From: Trypanosoma brucei gambiense DAL972
Taxonomy: Eukaryota > Euglenozoa > Kinetoplastea > Trypanosomatida > Trypanosomatidae
Reading direction: 5' to 3'
Length of the DNA stretch: 64,000 nt
Assembly (NCBI RefSeq): GCF_000210295.1
Contig: NC_026743.1
Location: 2,108,001 to 2,172,000, forward strand
A program made the position numbers and the translations under genes. This document shows, piece by piece, positions 9,068 through 18,776 of this stretch. How positions within the stretch are numbered: the stretch's first letter is position 1; every line of letters begins with the position of its first letter. The notes under the pieces were generated by a model. It worked only from the letters and a program-made list of their open reading frames with translations. It was not told the DNA's origin and made no database searches.

Positions 9068-10537
9068 ATGTACTCGGATAGCGAGAGCATTATTAGTAGG
9101 TTTGACGACTTTACTTCTGATGAGGACCCAGAAATGGATGACTTTGATCGTTTGCTCGATGAACAGGTAGAGCATCAGGAGGATTCTCTTTACACGTTGC
9201 GTCTCTCCTATTTGCGGCTTTTTGAGGATGAAGATGGCCCACTTCGATCAGCATTCCCCGACTTATATGTTCCATCTAAGGAGATTCTTCTTGACTTGAG
9301 TAACGTGTTAAGTTGTGAGGGGGATTGTGAGGAGGATGGGGAAAATGTGGAATATGAAGAAGAAGATATTGACTGGGAGGCTGCAGTGAAAGATCATGAG
9401 GCATTTGATAAACACGGGGAAGAGGGGGGTGATGATGGAGATGCGGAGGAAAATCATGACGTGCGACTACAACCGGAAAACGGGTGTGCCGAAACCACTT
9501 TGAGAACTGTTGGGAAACCAAGCCCTGCCACAAAATTCATGGACAAGCACCGAGGAAATTCTTTACTTGTTGAGGTGGGGTTAACAGTGAGTCGCAGCGA
9601 ACTCAGGGAGCGTCATGTGGCGCAGTACCCAGATATTGACTTTGTTGTGGGTTACATTCAAAGGGAACCCACAGGTTGGGCACTACTAATGACCGAAGAT
9701 CCCAACACGGTAGAAGGGATCAAGTCATATTACCCTTCTCACCGTTTGGCAACAGAAAGTGATTACGTTATGTTTTTCAGGTCTACACACCCCAAAAAGA
9801 CAGGTTTTGTGACTATCCCTAATCCTCCGCAGAGGCAACAAAAGAAGGGACGGAGGCAATATATCAGGCAGATGCAAAGTTCTGCCGCTCTATCTGCTCA
9901 CATCGAGGCGATGGGAGGAATGCAAAATGCCATTTTTGTGTTCCTTGACGTGGAGGCAGCTGTGGTTCAAAAGAATTCTGTCCCCCTTCCGCTGGAGATT
10001 GCGCTGGTTCCGAGTGGAGGTGATCATTCGTTCCAACCTTTCCATTGTTTCCTTCATCCAGGCGTGATAGAAAATTCCCAAGTAGCATTAGGACTAAGTT
10101 GCGGTGCAATTCCCTCAAGTCACCACATACCACTAAACAATGTCACGTTTCTTCGCCGTGACTACACGAAAGTTGCTGAGGAGATTTCCCAGTTTTTGTC
10201 TTGCGAGCGGGTAGTGCTTATCAACAAGGGTTCTCTTATGGATGTTCAGGCTCTGCGGTGGGTATTTGGAGCTGCTCGGATTGCAGAAAGCAGTAACATG
10301 CCCATACCCAAACTGGAGGATATTGCTTGTTTTGATATCCAAGCCTTAAAGAAACTACTCGCACAGGGTGAATGGCAGGAAACTAAAGGTGATGCGGCGG
10401 AGGCTCATGGTGAATTCTGTTGGTACCATGCCGGTATGCAAGAAGGGTTGAGGAGAGAAATTGTTGGATATACGGAGTCGCACTGTGCATTAAAAGATGC
10501 TCAGGTAATTCATGACGTGGTGCGGAGGTATCTTTAA
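9068..10537 (+). CDS. Maelstrom-domain protein (RNase H/DnaQ fold)
   Basis: Protein of 489 residues with an acidic N-terminal third and a C-terminal Maelstrom domain (about 285-489). Marks of the domain: L-P-L-E310-I near the start, F-H-C-F-L-H-P-G, then S-H-H-I-P-L-x-N, which matches the S-H-K-I-P-I-S-N of animal Maelstrom as recalled. Animal Maelstrom has an E-C-H-C zinc set; here E310, C451-x-x-H454 and C473 fit it. The DnaQ-type exonuclease set also appears present: D294-x-E296, D392, H472 and D477. Published analysis (Zhang et al. 2008, from memory) proposed that Maelstrom arose from such an exonuclease by an active-site switch, with protist members keeping the catalytic set. Maelstrom serves the piRNA pathway in animals; T. 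brucei has RNAi but no known piRNAs, so the role here is open. The start at 9068 is chosen because a splice acceptor lies just upstream. Confidence 0.85.
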   Translation: MYSDSESIISRFDDFTSDEDPEMDDFDRLLDEQVEHQEDSLYTLRLSYLRLFEDEDGPLRSAFPDLYVPSKEILLDLSNVLSCEGDCEEDGENVEYEEEDIDWEAAVKDHEAFDKHGEEGGDDGDAEENHDVRLQPENGCAETTLRTVGKPSPATKFMDKHRGNSLLVEVGLTVSRSELRERHVAQYPDIDFVVGYIQREPTGWALLMTEDPNTVEGIKSYYPSHRLATESDYVMFFRSTHPKKTGFVTIPNPPQRQQKKGRRQYIRQMQSSAALSAHIEAMGGMQNAIFVFLDVEAAVVQKNSVPLPLEIALVPSGGDHSFQPFHCFLHPGVIENSQVALGLSCGAIPSSHHIPLNNVTFLRRDYTKVAEEISQFLSCERVVLINKGSLMDVQALRWVFGAARIAESSNMPIPKLEDIACFDIQALKKLLAQGEWQETKGDAAEAHGEFCWYHAGMQEGLRREIVGYTESHCALKDAQVIHDVVRRYL

Positions 10538-10752
10538 CCTTCACATAGTTACGTTCCCTGTGGTCGCGCTGTGACCGCATTTATTATTATAATTTTGTTC
10601 GCTTTCACACACCTCTTTTATTTCTCCCCACGTTTTTACTAACCGTGAGGTGGAGCAAAGGCATGTATTCGGCGAGACATTGATTACTTAAACTCGAGAA
10701 GAGCATAAATTCAACTTAATTTCACTTGTGTGCTTTTCCGTACGGGACTTCG

Positions 10753-10774
10753 CTTTTTTTTTTAAAAAAAAAAG
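10753..10774. repeat. perfect 22-bp palindrome C-T10-A10-G
   Basis: Ten T followed by ten A, closed by C and G. It lies in the 3' flank of the Maelstrom-domain gene, 215 bases after its stop. It could be a polyadenylation-region element or simply two homopolymers meeting. Confidence 0.8.
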
Positions 10775-10810
10775 TCGCTTCAACCTGTCTGTTATTTGCT
10801 GATTGACTAA

Positions 10811-10852
10811 ATTCTTTTATTTTTTTCCCCCTTTTCATCCTCTTCTTCTTAG
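10811..10852 (+). promoter_or_regulatory. strong trans-splice acceptor of KAP gene
   Basis: A 40-base C/T-only-like tract ends in CTTCTTCTTAG with the AG at 10851-10852. It predicts a 294-base 5' UTR for the KAP gene at 11147. Confidence 0.7.
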
Positions 10853-11011
10853 AGACCCCAAGCACTGAAGGCTTGCGGTTACTCACGCAAAACATTTTTT
10901 TTTGTTTTGTATCATTTGGGTCAGAGGCAGTAAAACACCAAGAGGGGGGGGGAAAAAAAAGAAGAGCAGTTAAAAACAAAACAAAGCAACGACAGAAATA
11001 ATAATAGTAAT

Positions 11012-11056
11012 AATAGAAAAGAAGTAGAGCGGAAACGATACCAGAAAAAATAGAAG
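11012..11056 (+). promoter_or_regulatory. two candidate S-phase cycling octamers in KAP 5' UTR
   Basis: AATAGAAA at 11012-11019 and AATAGAAG at 11049-11056 both fit the (C/A)AUAGAA(G/A) octamer known from Crithidia mRNAs for DNA replication and KAP proteins, where copies in UTRs drive S-phase accumulation. Two copies within 45 bases of a KAP 5' UTR are suggestive. Single copies occur by chance a few times per 64 kb. Confidence 0.45.
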
Positions 11057-11146
11057 TGATAAGTAACTGTGCCAACAGTGAACATCGACAGAAGGAGGAA
11101 GTAACAGCGACGGCGAGTGGAGAGAGGGAAAGTTATTAATATAGAT

Positions 11147-11776
11147 ATGTTCCGCGCTTGTTTGCGTTTTCTAGCTGTGAGTCCCTTCACACTTTTTATG
11201 ATGGATCAAAAAAACAATCCCGCACTAAAGGGATGTGCTATCTCTAAGAGAGGAAAATTACTCTCTAAGATGTATAAGGAACTCTCACAAAACCAACGGC
11301 GTGAACTTAATATGCGTGCCGCCCGCCATCCGAACCTTGGGAAGCGGTCGAAGACAGAAATAACTGATGAAAAGCGCTCGTCGCGTCGCAAGAGCAAAGG
11401 AACTTTCGCAACGTTTGTGAAGAATAACTACGCATCAGTGCGTGGATTGAATTATCGCAAGCGGTTTGCAGCACTTTCCAAGTTATATAACTTATCCCGG
11501 CCTATACAAATGGAGGAAGTAATTAAAAGTATGCCAAAAGGGCATTCCCTTGCTGCGTTGCCTGGAGGAAAGGGTTCCGCTGGTGTTAAGGCAAAAGAGA
11601 AGGAAGTAGTAATAGCGAAGGCAGTTCAGGACGCTAGTGAAATGTTGCGAGCGGCGCAAAAAGAAGGGGGAAAATCCGATACAAGTGAAAAGAAACCAAC
11701 ACGGAAGGGACGGGGAGCACCGAAAAAGGAAGAGAAACCAACTCAAAAAGAAAAGAAGGTAACGAAAAAAAAGTGA
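11147..11776 (+). CDS. kinetoplast DNA-associated HMG-like protein (KAP family)
   Basis: Protein of 209 residues, very basic. It begins M-F-R with a short hydrophobic/basic presequence, like mitochondrial kDNA-associated proteins (KAPs), whose Crithidia members have nine-residue cleavable presequences. Two HMG-box-like modules follow: one at about 15-65 with the block Q-K-N-N-P-A-L-K-G shared with the KAP4-like genes of this window, and one at about 83-115 (F-A-T-F-V-K-x-N). The last 70 residues are a Lys/Glu/Pro-rich tail. KAPs package kDNA minicircles in the mitochondrion. The frame is open upstream only from a GTG, so the ATG at 11147 is taken. It stands apart from the KAP cluster at 34.9-41 kb, separated by five genes, and so may be an older paralogue. 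Confidence 0.85.
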   Translation: MFRACLRFLAVSPFTLFMMDQKNNPALKGCAISKRGKLLSKMYKELSQNQRRELNMRAARHPNLGKRSKTEITDEKRSSRRKSKGTFATFVKNNYASVRGLNYRKRFAALSKLYNLSRPIQMEEVIKSMPKGHSLAALPGGKGSAGVKAKEKEVVIAKAVQDASEMLRAAQKEGGKSDTSEKKPTRKGRGAPKKEEKPTQKEKKVTKKK

Positions 11777-11960
11777 AGGAAATGTGGCTGAGTGGGAGGG
11801 TTAAATCAGTTGTTGTAATTGCGAAGAATGGATGCATGGGCGTGGGCATGGGCGTGGGCGTGTGTAAGTGGAGGGAGAGAGAGGGAGAGAGGGAGAGGGA
11901 GAGAGAGAGTCGCAGCAGCAGGCAAGAAGACAAAACAAAGCAAAAAAAAAATACTGAGAT

Positions 11961-11980
11961 AAAATAAAATAAAATAAAAT
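11961..11980. repeat. (AAAAT)4 pentanucleotide repeat
   Basis: Four perfect copies in the 3' flank of the KAP gene. Confidence 0.85.
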
Positions 11981-13222
11981 CAAAGTCTCGGAGGGAGAGA
12001 AGGAAAGACAAACACGAGAGACGGATAACTGATATGGAGAAGGATTGCCCTTGGTGTCTTATACTCTCATTTTTTTTGTTTTTACCGTGATTAGTGTATT
12101 CATGCTGCATATCTTGCGTCTGCTCCTTTCGCTTTTCGTTAGTTCCGTGACGTCATGTCGTTATCTTTTGGTGGGGATGTGCGCCTTCCCAGGGGCGGTT
12201 ATTGAGGGAAGAAAAAGAAAAAAAAAACACGCACAAGAAGAAAAGAAATGTGTATTTGTAGTTTTCGAACTTTTAGTTGTATTGTTTGTCTTTCTTTTTT
12301 CTTTTTCTTTTTTTTGTTTTGCCTCTTGCTTGGGTAGGTGACAGTAGCGATTGCGTATGGAACTGATGCATTCGGAGGTGAGGGAAGGAGTCGAAGAGAG
12401 AAGGAAGGAGAAAAAGAATGGAAGGAAAGAAAAGATGGAAATGCGGCTCCTGAAGTGTTTAAAAGACATATACTTTCTTTCATTGCATTTCTTTCTTTCT
12501 TTCCTCCCGTGTCTTTTAATTATTTATCATTATTATTATCATTATAAACTGTATTGTAGTTGTTTTGGAGGGTATGCACCGCGTCGGTCTTAAGAAGACG
12601 GCCACCATGTGTAGGGGAGATAAAAGGAGGAGGTGGATGGAATGACATTATGTCTGTACAGTTATAGTAGTGAGTAGAAGGAATGAAGTCTTCTTTCCCT
12701 CCTTTCTTGCCTCACTCATGTTTCTAATTGCATTTATGTCTCCAATCGTAGCAGTAATGTTTGTGCTGAAGGGAATAAGTGGGCCCCCCACCCATTCCGC
12801 ATTCATCCATCCATGCCTTTTTGTTAAACCTCTCCTTTTTAGTTGGTGTTTCTTGACTCTTCTAATGTTTTTCTTTTTTGCCTTCGTTTCGTTAGTTCCC
12901 CCCTTCGCTGAATTTTTGAGTTGTTGATACATCCTTTTTGCGGTGCGTCCTCGAGTGTTTCGTTACCGTGTTGCACGTTTGGCTGAGCGTTCCGTCGCCT
13001 TGTTGATGTTCTGTTGTTGTCATTTAGAAACGTTTTTTTTTATTTTTGCGTTCGCTCTGCTTTAACCTTTCCCTCCCTTCCTCCCTTTTGCTTCGCTTCT
13101 ATTATCATTATTTTTATGCATTTTTCACTTTTCCCGTCAAAACACTCCACCATGCAAACTTATTGTTATTTTTCGGTATTCCCTTTCCATTTCATTGTGA
13201 GCTGCAAACCTCGATGTTTCTG

Positions 13223-13223
13223 C

Positions 13224-13250
<27 letters not shown>
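13223..13250. repeat. (TTTTG)n pentanucleotide repeat
   Basis: About five copies, followed by a T-run. A similar array recurs at 18332-18353. Confidence 0.85.
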
Positions 13251-13254
<4 letters not shown>

Positions 13255-13683
13255 TTTCTTTTCTCCTTCTTTCTTTTGTCGGGCGTATGATTTCAGTTCC
13301 CTCCTCCCCCACACTCCTCATCTTCCGCATTCTCTTTTTTTTTTTCTTCTCCCTCTCTTCTTTTGATTGCTCCCATGGCTCTTATTTGTATATTTTAAGA
13401 ATTGCGGTTCAGATGAATATTGAGGGTTGAGGCACTGACTTTCAATGCAAAAGGCAAAAGGCAGAAACAACACTAACAATAAAGAAACAATAACGAAAAA
13501 GAGAAAACGCAAAAAAGGTGGTCGGACTATATTTTCTGTCATGTACGCGTGTCCCTTTTATTTATCTGTTTCGGTTCTTCTAACTTCTTTCAAGCACACA
13601 TATGTAGATAGATATACATTTATTTTTATGTATGAGTGCTTGTAAATCATAGAACTTTTTTTCCCTCTTTTTTAAATAATCAA

Positions 13684-13706
13684 ATATATATATATATATA
13701 TATATA
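13684..13706. repeat. (TA)n microsatellite
   Basis: About eleven TA units in a gene-free stretch. Confidence 0.9.
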
Positions 13707-15310
13707 AACATATTTATTAGAGGGAAATGGGTGCTGAGGATTTAACAAGAGGGATGCAAAAAGAGAGGAGTGACAGAAGGGGAATACATGTACAAATATG
13801 CATGAATAGATATATGTGAGGCTTGGGAGGGAAGCAAAATAACTTTCGGAAAAGTTGACACGCACACACACAAAAAAAAAAGAGAAAAGAAGAATGCAAA
13901 AGAGAAAAAATAATAATAAAATAGAAGCAGCACGCAGTAAAGGAAAAGAAAGAAATAAAGAGATGTGTTTCCTCAGTAAAGTGATTGGTGTGCTAAAGCT
14001 GTGGTGCATGTGCGTTCTTGATGCGCCGTCTTAATTTATTTATTCTTCTTCTTTTGCTCAATTTTTTTTTTTGTGTGTGTGTGGTTGAGTAGATTCAGCA
14101 GTGAAAAAGGAGAAAAGGAGGAGAGGAGTCGCTGTCGTATTTTTATTGTTGGGTGCGTGAGCGCGTTGGCACATAACAAAAACAAAAAACAAAAACCGCT
14201 TTGGGACCATTATATTTTGTCCATACAAATGGTCCTGCGCATAAAAAGGTTGCTCCCCTTCAAGCAGTGGCGAGGCGTTGTACTTCTTCTTACATTTGAC
14301 TCCTCCTTTTCTTTTTCTTTTTTTTTCTTTTTCCCTTGTGTTACTTCTATGGTTTCTGTCACATATCTATTTCCCCTTTCCCCTATTTTTTCTTGTTTTC
14401 TTTTATATTTTTCGTCCACTTCCTCTTTAGTCACAACCAAAGGAATAATCAAAGGAAATACATTTTTAAAGCAGTAGGAGGAATTCACATTATTTTATGT
14501 TGGATTTTTGTTTTGTTTTGGCGAAGCTGCTGCGATGTTTCCATGAACGCGATCCGACGTGACATTTGTGGTGGTGCTCCTCAACAAACGCGGCTAAAAA
14601 CTTTGCGGCTCGGCATTTTTCTTTTTGTTTTTTTTTTGTAGAAATTTGCCTGCGTTTCCGCACCATGAAGGGATAAGAGTGCGTTGGGTTGTGTCATAAT
14701 GCTGAAGTCAAAGAAATTACAACTTGGTTCGTTTTCGATCCGTTTAAACGTGCATTTAAGGATGGAAGTTTGAAATGAAATTTTGTGCGAATATTTGAGA
14801 TCGTTTCGCTGCTCGTGTGGATTTTGCTTTCCACAAAATCATTATTATTATTTTTATTATTATTATTATTGTCATCATTATTTTCGTTTCTTCAAGCTAC
14901 CCTATTCATGAGCTCTTGTTACTCTGCTTTTTTTTTTTTTGAAAGAAGCCAAAGTGAAGAACAACGCGTTTGCCAAAAAAGCAACAACAGATAAACAAAC
15001 ATAAATAACAAACGTTGTAGAGGCAAAACGGACAAAATAAAGGACGACCGAATAAAGGGGGAGGATCTAACAAAATATAGAACAGACAGACGGGCAAAAG
15101 CTGTCGAGCGGGTAGATAAATAAGTTCACCCCTTTTCAAAGGGGGAAAAGGAAAGAAGAAACCAAACAGCCAACCAGGCAATCAAAAGGGCGTGAGTCAC
15201 CCTGTGGTTATTGAAAGGAAACAAAAAAAAATAAAAGAAAAAAATTAGAGGCTGAAGAGGTGCGTTGGTGGCACGGGTTCGGGTGAGGAAGTGAATAGAA
15301 CTGCATCATC

Positions 15311-15336
15311 ATTTTTTTTTTCTTGGTTGTGTGTAG
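15311..15336 (+). promoter_or_regulatory. trans-splice acceptor of CEPT
   Basis: An 11-T run with C/T continuation is followed by GTGTGTAG; the AG at 15335-15336 lies six bases before the ATG, giving a very short 5' UTR if used. Confidence 0.65.
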
Positions 15337-15342
15337 ACCGCA

Positions 15343-16641
15343 ATGAACGCGCCTCACAGAGCTCCCGGCAGCAATTCCGCTGGGAATACCGGCCCCGGGT
15401 CACACCGGTCCCGCTGCATTAGTTTAGATCCACGGGTTCATGAACACATTCCACCGCATTTCCTACCGAATTTGGCCAAATACAAATATAGCGGTAGTGA
15501 CTCTGGCATAATTTCGAACTATGTCATGCAGCCATACTGGAACTTTATCGTAAGTCTTGTTCCCATGACTGTCGCGCCCAACGCCATTACCGTCACGGGG
15601 TTTGTGATGTGCCTCTCTTCTGCGCTTTTGGTTATGTTCTTTTACTACTTCGGAAATGCCGAGTATCCTTGTTGGGTGTGGCTGTATGCCGTCATATGCC
15701 TTTTTGCGTACCAGACACTTGATGCAATAGATGGAAAACAGGCCCGTCGTACTAATACGGGGTCACCACTTGGTGAATTGTTTGACCATGGGTGTGACGT
15801 CATATTAACACCTTTTGTACAAATGATGATATGTTGTGCTCTAAATACGCCTCCCTGTGTTACCTTTGTGTACATCACACTCTCATCATGCGCAGTCTTT
15901 GGTGCCATCTGGGAGCAGTTTGCCACCGGTACACTTGACCTCGGTTACGTCAATGGTCCCACTGACGGCATATTGCTCGCGTGCGGTATTTTTCTCATCA
16001 CAGCCATCATGTCACCAGCCGTGTGGGATACTCAAGTGGCTGGACCTTACGAGGTGCCGTTGCCGTCATGGTTAGGCAGTTGCGGTGGCTCGTTCGTGAT
16101 TGGATCAGTGCGGAGTATGTTATTTACCTTTTATGTGGTGTCTGGGACTGTGACATTGCTAACAAACATATTGCATGTTTTAAAAAGGCCAAACATTCAG
16201 AAACCTGGTATGGCCGTGACAACTGCCCTACCGGTTGTCTGCTTGCTGGTACTTCACGTCTGGATGTATTTGGTTTACCGCCCCATCCATGAGAAGTATC
16301 CATATGCACTGGAGTTGAGTTTTCACGTTTTGATGTCTTACACTGCCACACGCATGACTGTTTCCAGGTTGTGCGCAATGCCGTTTAACCTTTTCAGTGG
16401 GTTGTTTATCATTACACTACTCTTCACTGTTGCCCCGCTGTTCATCCACACCTACTTACCTCTTGCTGAGGAAAAATATGTATTGCCATCACTTGGCTCC
16501 GCCACAGTGGCGCTTGCAGTATTGGGGCTCTGGCAGTACTTCCATATGATTCTTTCCGTTATCACACAGATGGCGTACTTTCTTCGCATTTCGGTTTTTT
16601 CTATTACATCGCGTCATGACGCCAACACGAAGTGGGAGTAG
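15343..16641 (+). CDS. CEPT: choline/ethanolamine phosphotransferase
   Basis: Protein of 432 residues. It transfers phosphocholine or phosphoethanolamine from the CDP-alcohol to diacylglycerol, the last step of the Kennedy pathway, in the endoplasmic reticulum membrane. The full CDP-alcohol phosphotransferase signature is present: D127-x-x-D130-G131-x-x-A134-R135, then G144-x-x-x-D148-x-x-x-D152. These residues bind the metal ions and the CDP moiety. About eight hydrophobic spans follow or surround it, and the length fits eukaryotic CEPT/EPT enzymes (about 390-430). T. brucei has two such enzymes, EPT and the dual-specificity CEPT. The assignment to CEPT rests on gene order (between a KAP gene and KHARON1, matching the recalled chromosome 10 location), not on sequence. 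The start is supported by the splice acceptor six bases upstream. Confidence 0.93.
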   Translation: MNAPHRAPGSNSAGNTGPGSHRSRCISLDPRVHEHIPPHFLPNLAKYKYSGSDSGIISNYVMQPYWNFIVSLVPMTVAPNAITVTGFVMCLSSALLVMFFYYFGNAEYPCWVWLYAVICLFAYQTLDAIDGKQARRTNTGSPLGELFDHGCDVILTPFVQMMICCALNTPPCVTFVYITLSSCAVFGAIWEQFATGTLDLGYVNGPTDGILLACGIFLITAIMSPAVWDTQVAGPYEVPLPSWLGSCGGSFVIGSVRSMLFTFYVVSGTVTLLTNILHVLKRPNIQKPGMAVTTALPVVCLLVLHVWMYLVYRPIHEKYPYALELSFHVLMSYTATRMTVSRLCAMPFNLFSGLFIITLLFTVAPLFIHTYLPLAEEKYVLPSLGSATVALAVLGLWQYFHMILSVITQMAYFLRISVFSITSRHDANTKWE

Positions 16642-16912
16642 GAGTTGCATTGATTTTGCTGACTTTGCAATGTGGTGTTGAAATTATTGGTGAAAGGGAT
16701 GTGTGGAAGTTGAGGCCCTAGGCACTATCATCACTAGATCACAAAAAGAGAAAGTAGCTGTTGATTGGTGAATCAATTAAGAGGAACCATCAACTGTATG
16801 TGCGTCTGTGAGTAGTGGGAACGGTAGTGAAGTGGTCTTAACATATGATGTAAACCAAAGATGGTTTTTCCATCTTCTTTTTTCTTTTTTTCCTCCGTTG
16901 GAGTCAGGGGTT

Positions 16913-16944
16913 AGGGAGGGAGGGAGGGAGGGAGGGGGGGGGGG
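16913..16944 (+). repeat. (GGGA)n plus G11 tract, G-quadruplex-capable
   Basis: Five or more GGGA units run into an uninterrupted G stretch on the + (transcribed-sense) strand. Four or more G-triplets with one-base loops fit a G-quadruplex in DNA or nascent RNA. Confidence 0.8.
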
Positions 16945-17720
16945 AAATAGGAAACAGGGAGAGAATAGAAGAAAGGAGTGGAAAGGTGGGAAGGTTTAGA
17001 GAAGTGGTGAGTTGAAGGAGAGGCATGCTAAGAAGATGGAGGGAAAAGTTGAGTGTCTTGTTTGTGCCTCTTATCGATTGTTCCGTTTTCTGCTTTTGCT
17101 TTTTTATCATTGATGTTACAATTTTATCTTTTCGTAAAATGTGCGTCGCTTGGTTAGTTGTTGTTTTTTTTTTTCCTTCCTTCACTTCGCGGAGATTGCA
17201 CCGTAGCAGTGGTGAGCAGTTGGGAAAAGGGGAAAGACAAAGAGAAAAAAAAAAGGAACGAAGGTGTAGTCGAGGAAGTAACGCGGAGGGAAGGAATATG
17301 AAGCAAATACAAGCACAACAAGAACAGGAGATGTGTTGTATATCTAAATAATAATACTAATAATAAGGAAAAAGGCATTGAAGGAAAGAGTTCGAGATAA
17401 ATCTATTTCTCACTATTTGTCCAATCTCACCTTTTGCGCGTTACTACGGGAGGGCGCCGTTGCGGGAAGGGAATTCCGAACTACTTTTGAATGACCGGTT
17501 TTTTTCCTTTTTAAAAAAAAAAACTTTCCTCAGCTGGTATTATAGCTGCATAACTTAATGTTTTGTTTCGTTGTGTCTTTTTTTTTTTTTTTAAATGACT
17601 ATCGCCTTATATCACCCTCTTTTCTCAGCATGTGCTTTTATGGAGGGTTTGAGTGGAGAGAGGGCGGTTGTGTTTCGGTTTCGGTTCCACAAACTAGTCG
17701 TACGTTTATATACGCGTATG

Positions 17721-17745
17721 TATATATATATATATATATATATAT
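17721..17745. repeat. (TA)n microsatellite
   Basis: About twelve TA units in the CEPT 3' flank. Confidence 0.9.
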
Positions 17746-18296
17746 CAGTATGCAATTATGTGTATGTATTTCCACGTGTATATTTGTAAGTGAATCGGGT
17801 CTAATTACTTCCTCTCCAATCAAAATGGGCTTATGCTGTTGTCAGGTTGCGGTTTCTTCGTCTGCTTTAACGCTGATTTTTCACATATTTACTCTGATTG
17901 CTTCTCTGTTCGGTTTGTTTGTGTTACTTTTCTTCTTTCTTTCTTTTCTTTTCCTTTTTTCATCTTTATCTTTTTTTTTTCGCATTATTTGTTGTTCATG
18001 TTGTGGGTGATGTTGGTTATTTTTCCGCGTGGGTTGTGGGAGGACCACCGAACTTTTCCCTCTTCTCCCGCTCTAGGCGCATGATCTGTACTTTATTTTC
18101 CTGTTTTTTTTTTTTGGTCTTCGTCTTCATTCCTCTTCTCTTTTCCACGTGCTTATTTCACTTTGTTGTTGAACAACACTGTCCTTGTTGTACTGCGGTT
18201 ATGCACACGCCAACAGCTCGCCTTCAGGTATAAATTTTATGCGGCCTGTCAATATGGTGTGGTGGATGTTGTGTTAACTTCGACCTTTACTTTTAT

Positions 18297-18316
18297 AATT
18301 TTATAATTATAAAATT
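18297..18316. repeat. perfect 20-bp AT palindrome
   Basis: Reads identically on both strands over 20 bases, all A/T. It lies in gene-free DNA with no obvious role. Confidence 0.85.
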
Positions 18317-18331
18317 CTCTACTTTTCTACT

Positions 18332-18353
18332 GTTTTGTTTTGTTTTGTTTTGT
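18332..18353. repeat. (TTTTG)n repeat
   Basis: About four copies, like the array at 13223, followed by a T-run. Confidence 0.8.
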
Positions 18354-18745
18354 TGTTTTTTTTTTTTTTCACCACGCGTGCCGTTGTTTGTGTTTTGCAG
18401 AGGGTTCTGACGTCTCTCACGATATGCATCCGTTTGCATTCTTACTGTTCTTATACATTTGTTGTTAGTTTGTTTTTGTCGACGAATGCGACTCGATTTT
18501 TTTTTTCCCCCTTTTCCCCCTTTTTTCCCTTTATTTCCTCTTCTTTTTTCCTTTTCCTTTTCCCCTTTTATCAATCCTCTTTTCGTTTTTTATGATCAAT
18601 TCAAATAAAACATGGCTTTGGTTTTGGGAGGATGGGGAGAGGAGAAGTGTAGACATGTTGGGGAAGTGAATTAAAATGAAATTGAGGAGTGGATGGTGGT
18701 GATGTTGAAATGGAAATGAGAAATGAGAAAAGCGTCCACTTGTGC

Positions 18746-18773
<28 letters not shown>
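18746..18773. repeat. (CA)n microsatellite
   Basis: About fourteen CA units, one of the longest dinucleotide runs in the window. Confidence 0.9.

Positions 18774-18776
<3 letters not shown>

Larger units (their letters stand above)
10538..11146. other. intergenic spacer with KAP 5' UTR
   Basis: No gene seen. Includes a perfect T10A10 palindrome (10753-10774), a strong pyrimidine tract with AG, and an A-rich 5' UTR with two candidate cycling octamers before the KAP gene at 11147. Confidence 0.6.
11777..15342. other. gene-poor stretch of 3.6 kb
   Basis: No convincing gene on either strand. It is a mosaic of simple sequence: a GA-rich purine block (11869-11910), (AAAAT)n at 11961-11980, many T/C runs, (TTTTG)n at about 13223-13250, (TA)n at 13684-13706, and (ATT)n at about 14840-14882. 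It presumably holds a long KAP 3' UTR and the CEPT 5' region. One more AATAGAAG octamer lies at 13920. Confidence 0.55.

Noticed and set aside
12670..12927. 85-codon hydrophobic + strand ORF
   Set aside because: It starts at GTG, and the Phe/Leu/Ser content follows from T-rich spacer sequence. No splice context singled it out.
14229..14477. + strand ORF beginning with a presequence-like M-V-L-R-I-K-R
   Set aside because: After about 23 residues it becomes Phe/Ser low-complexity from a T/C tract. It is probably chance.
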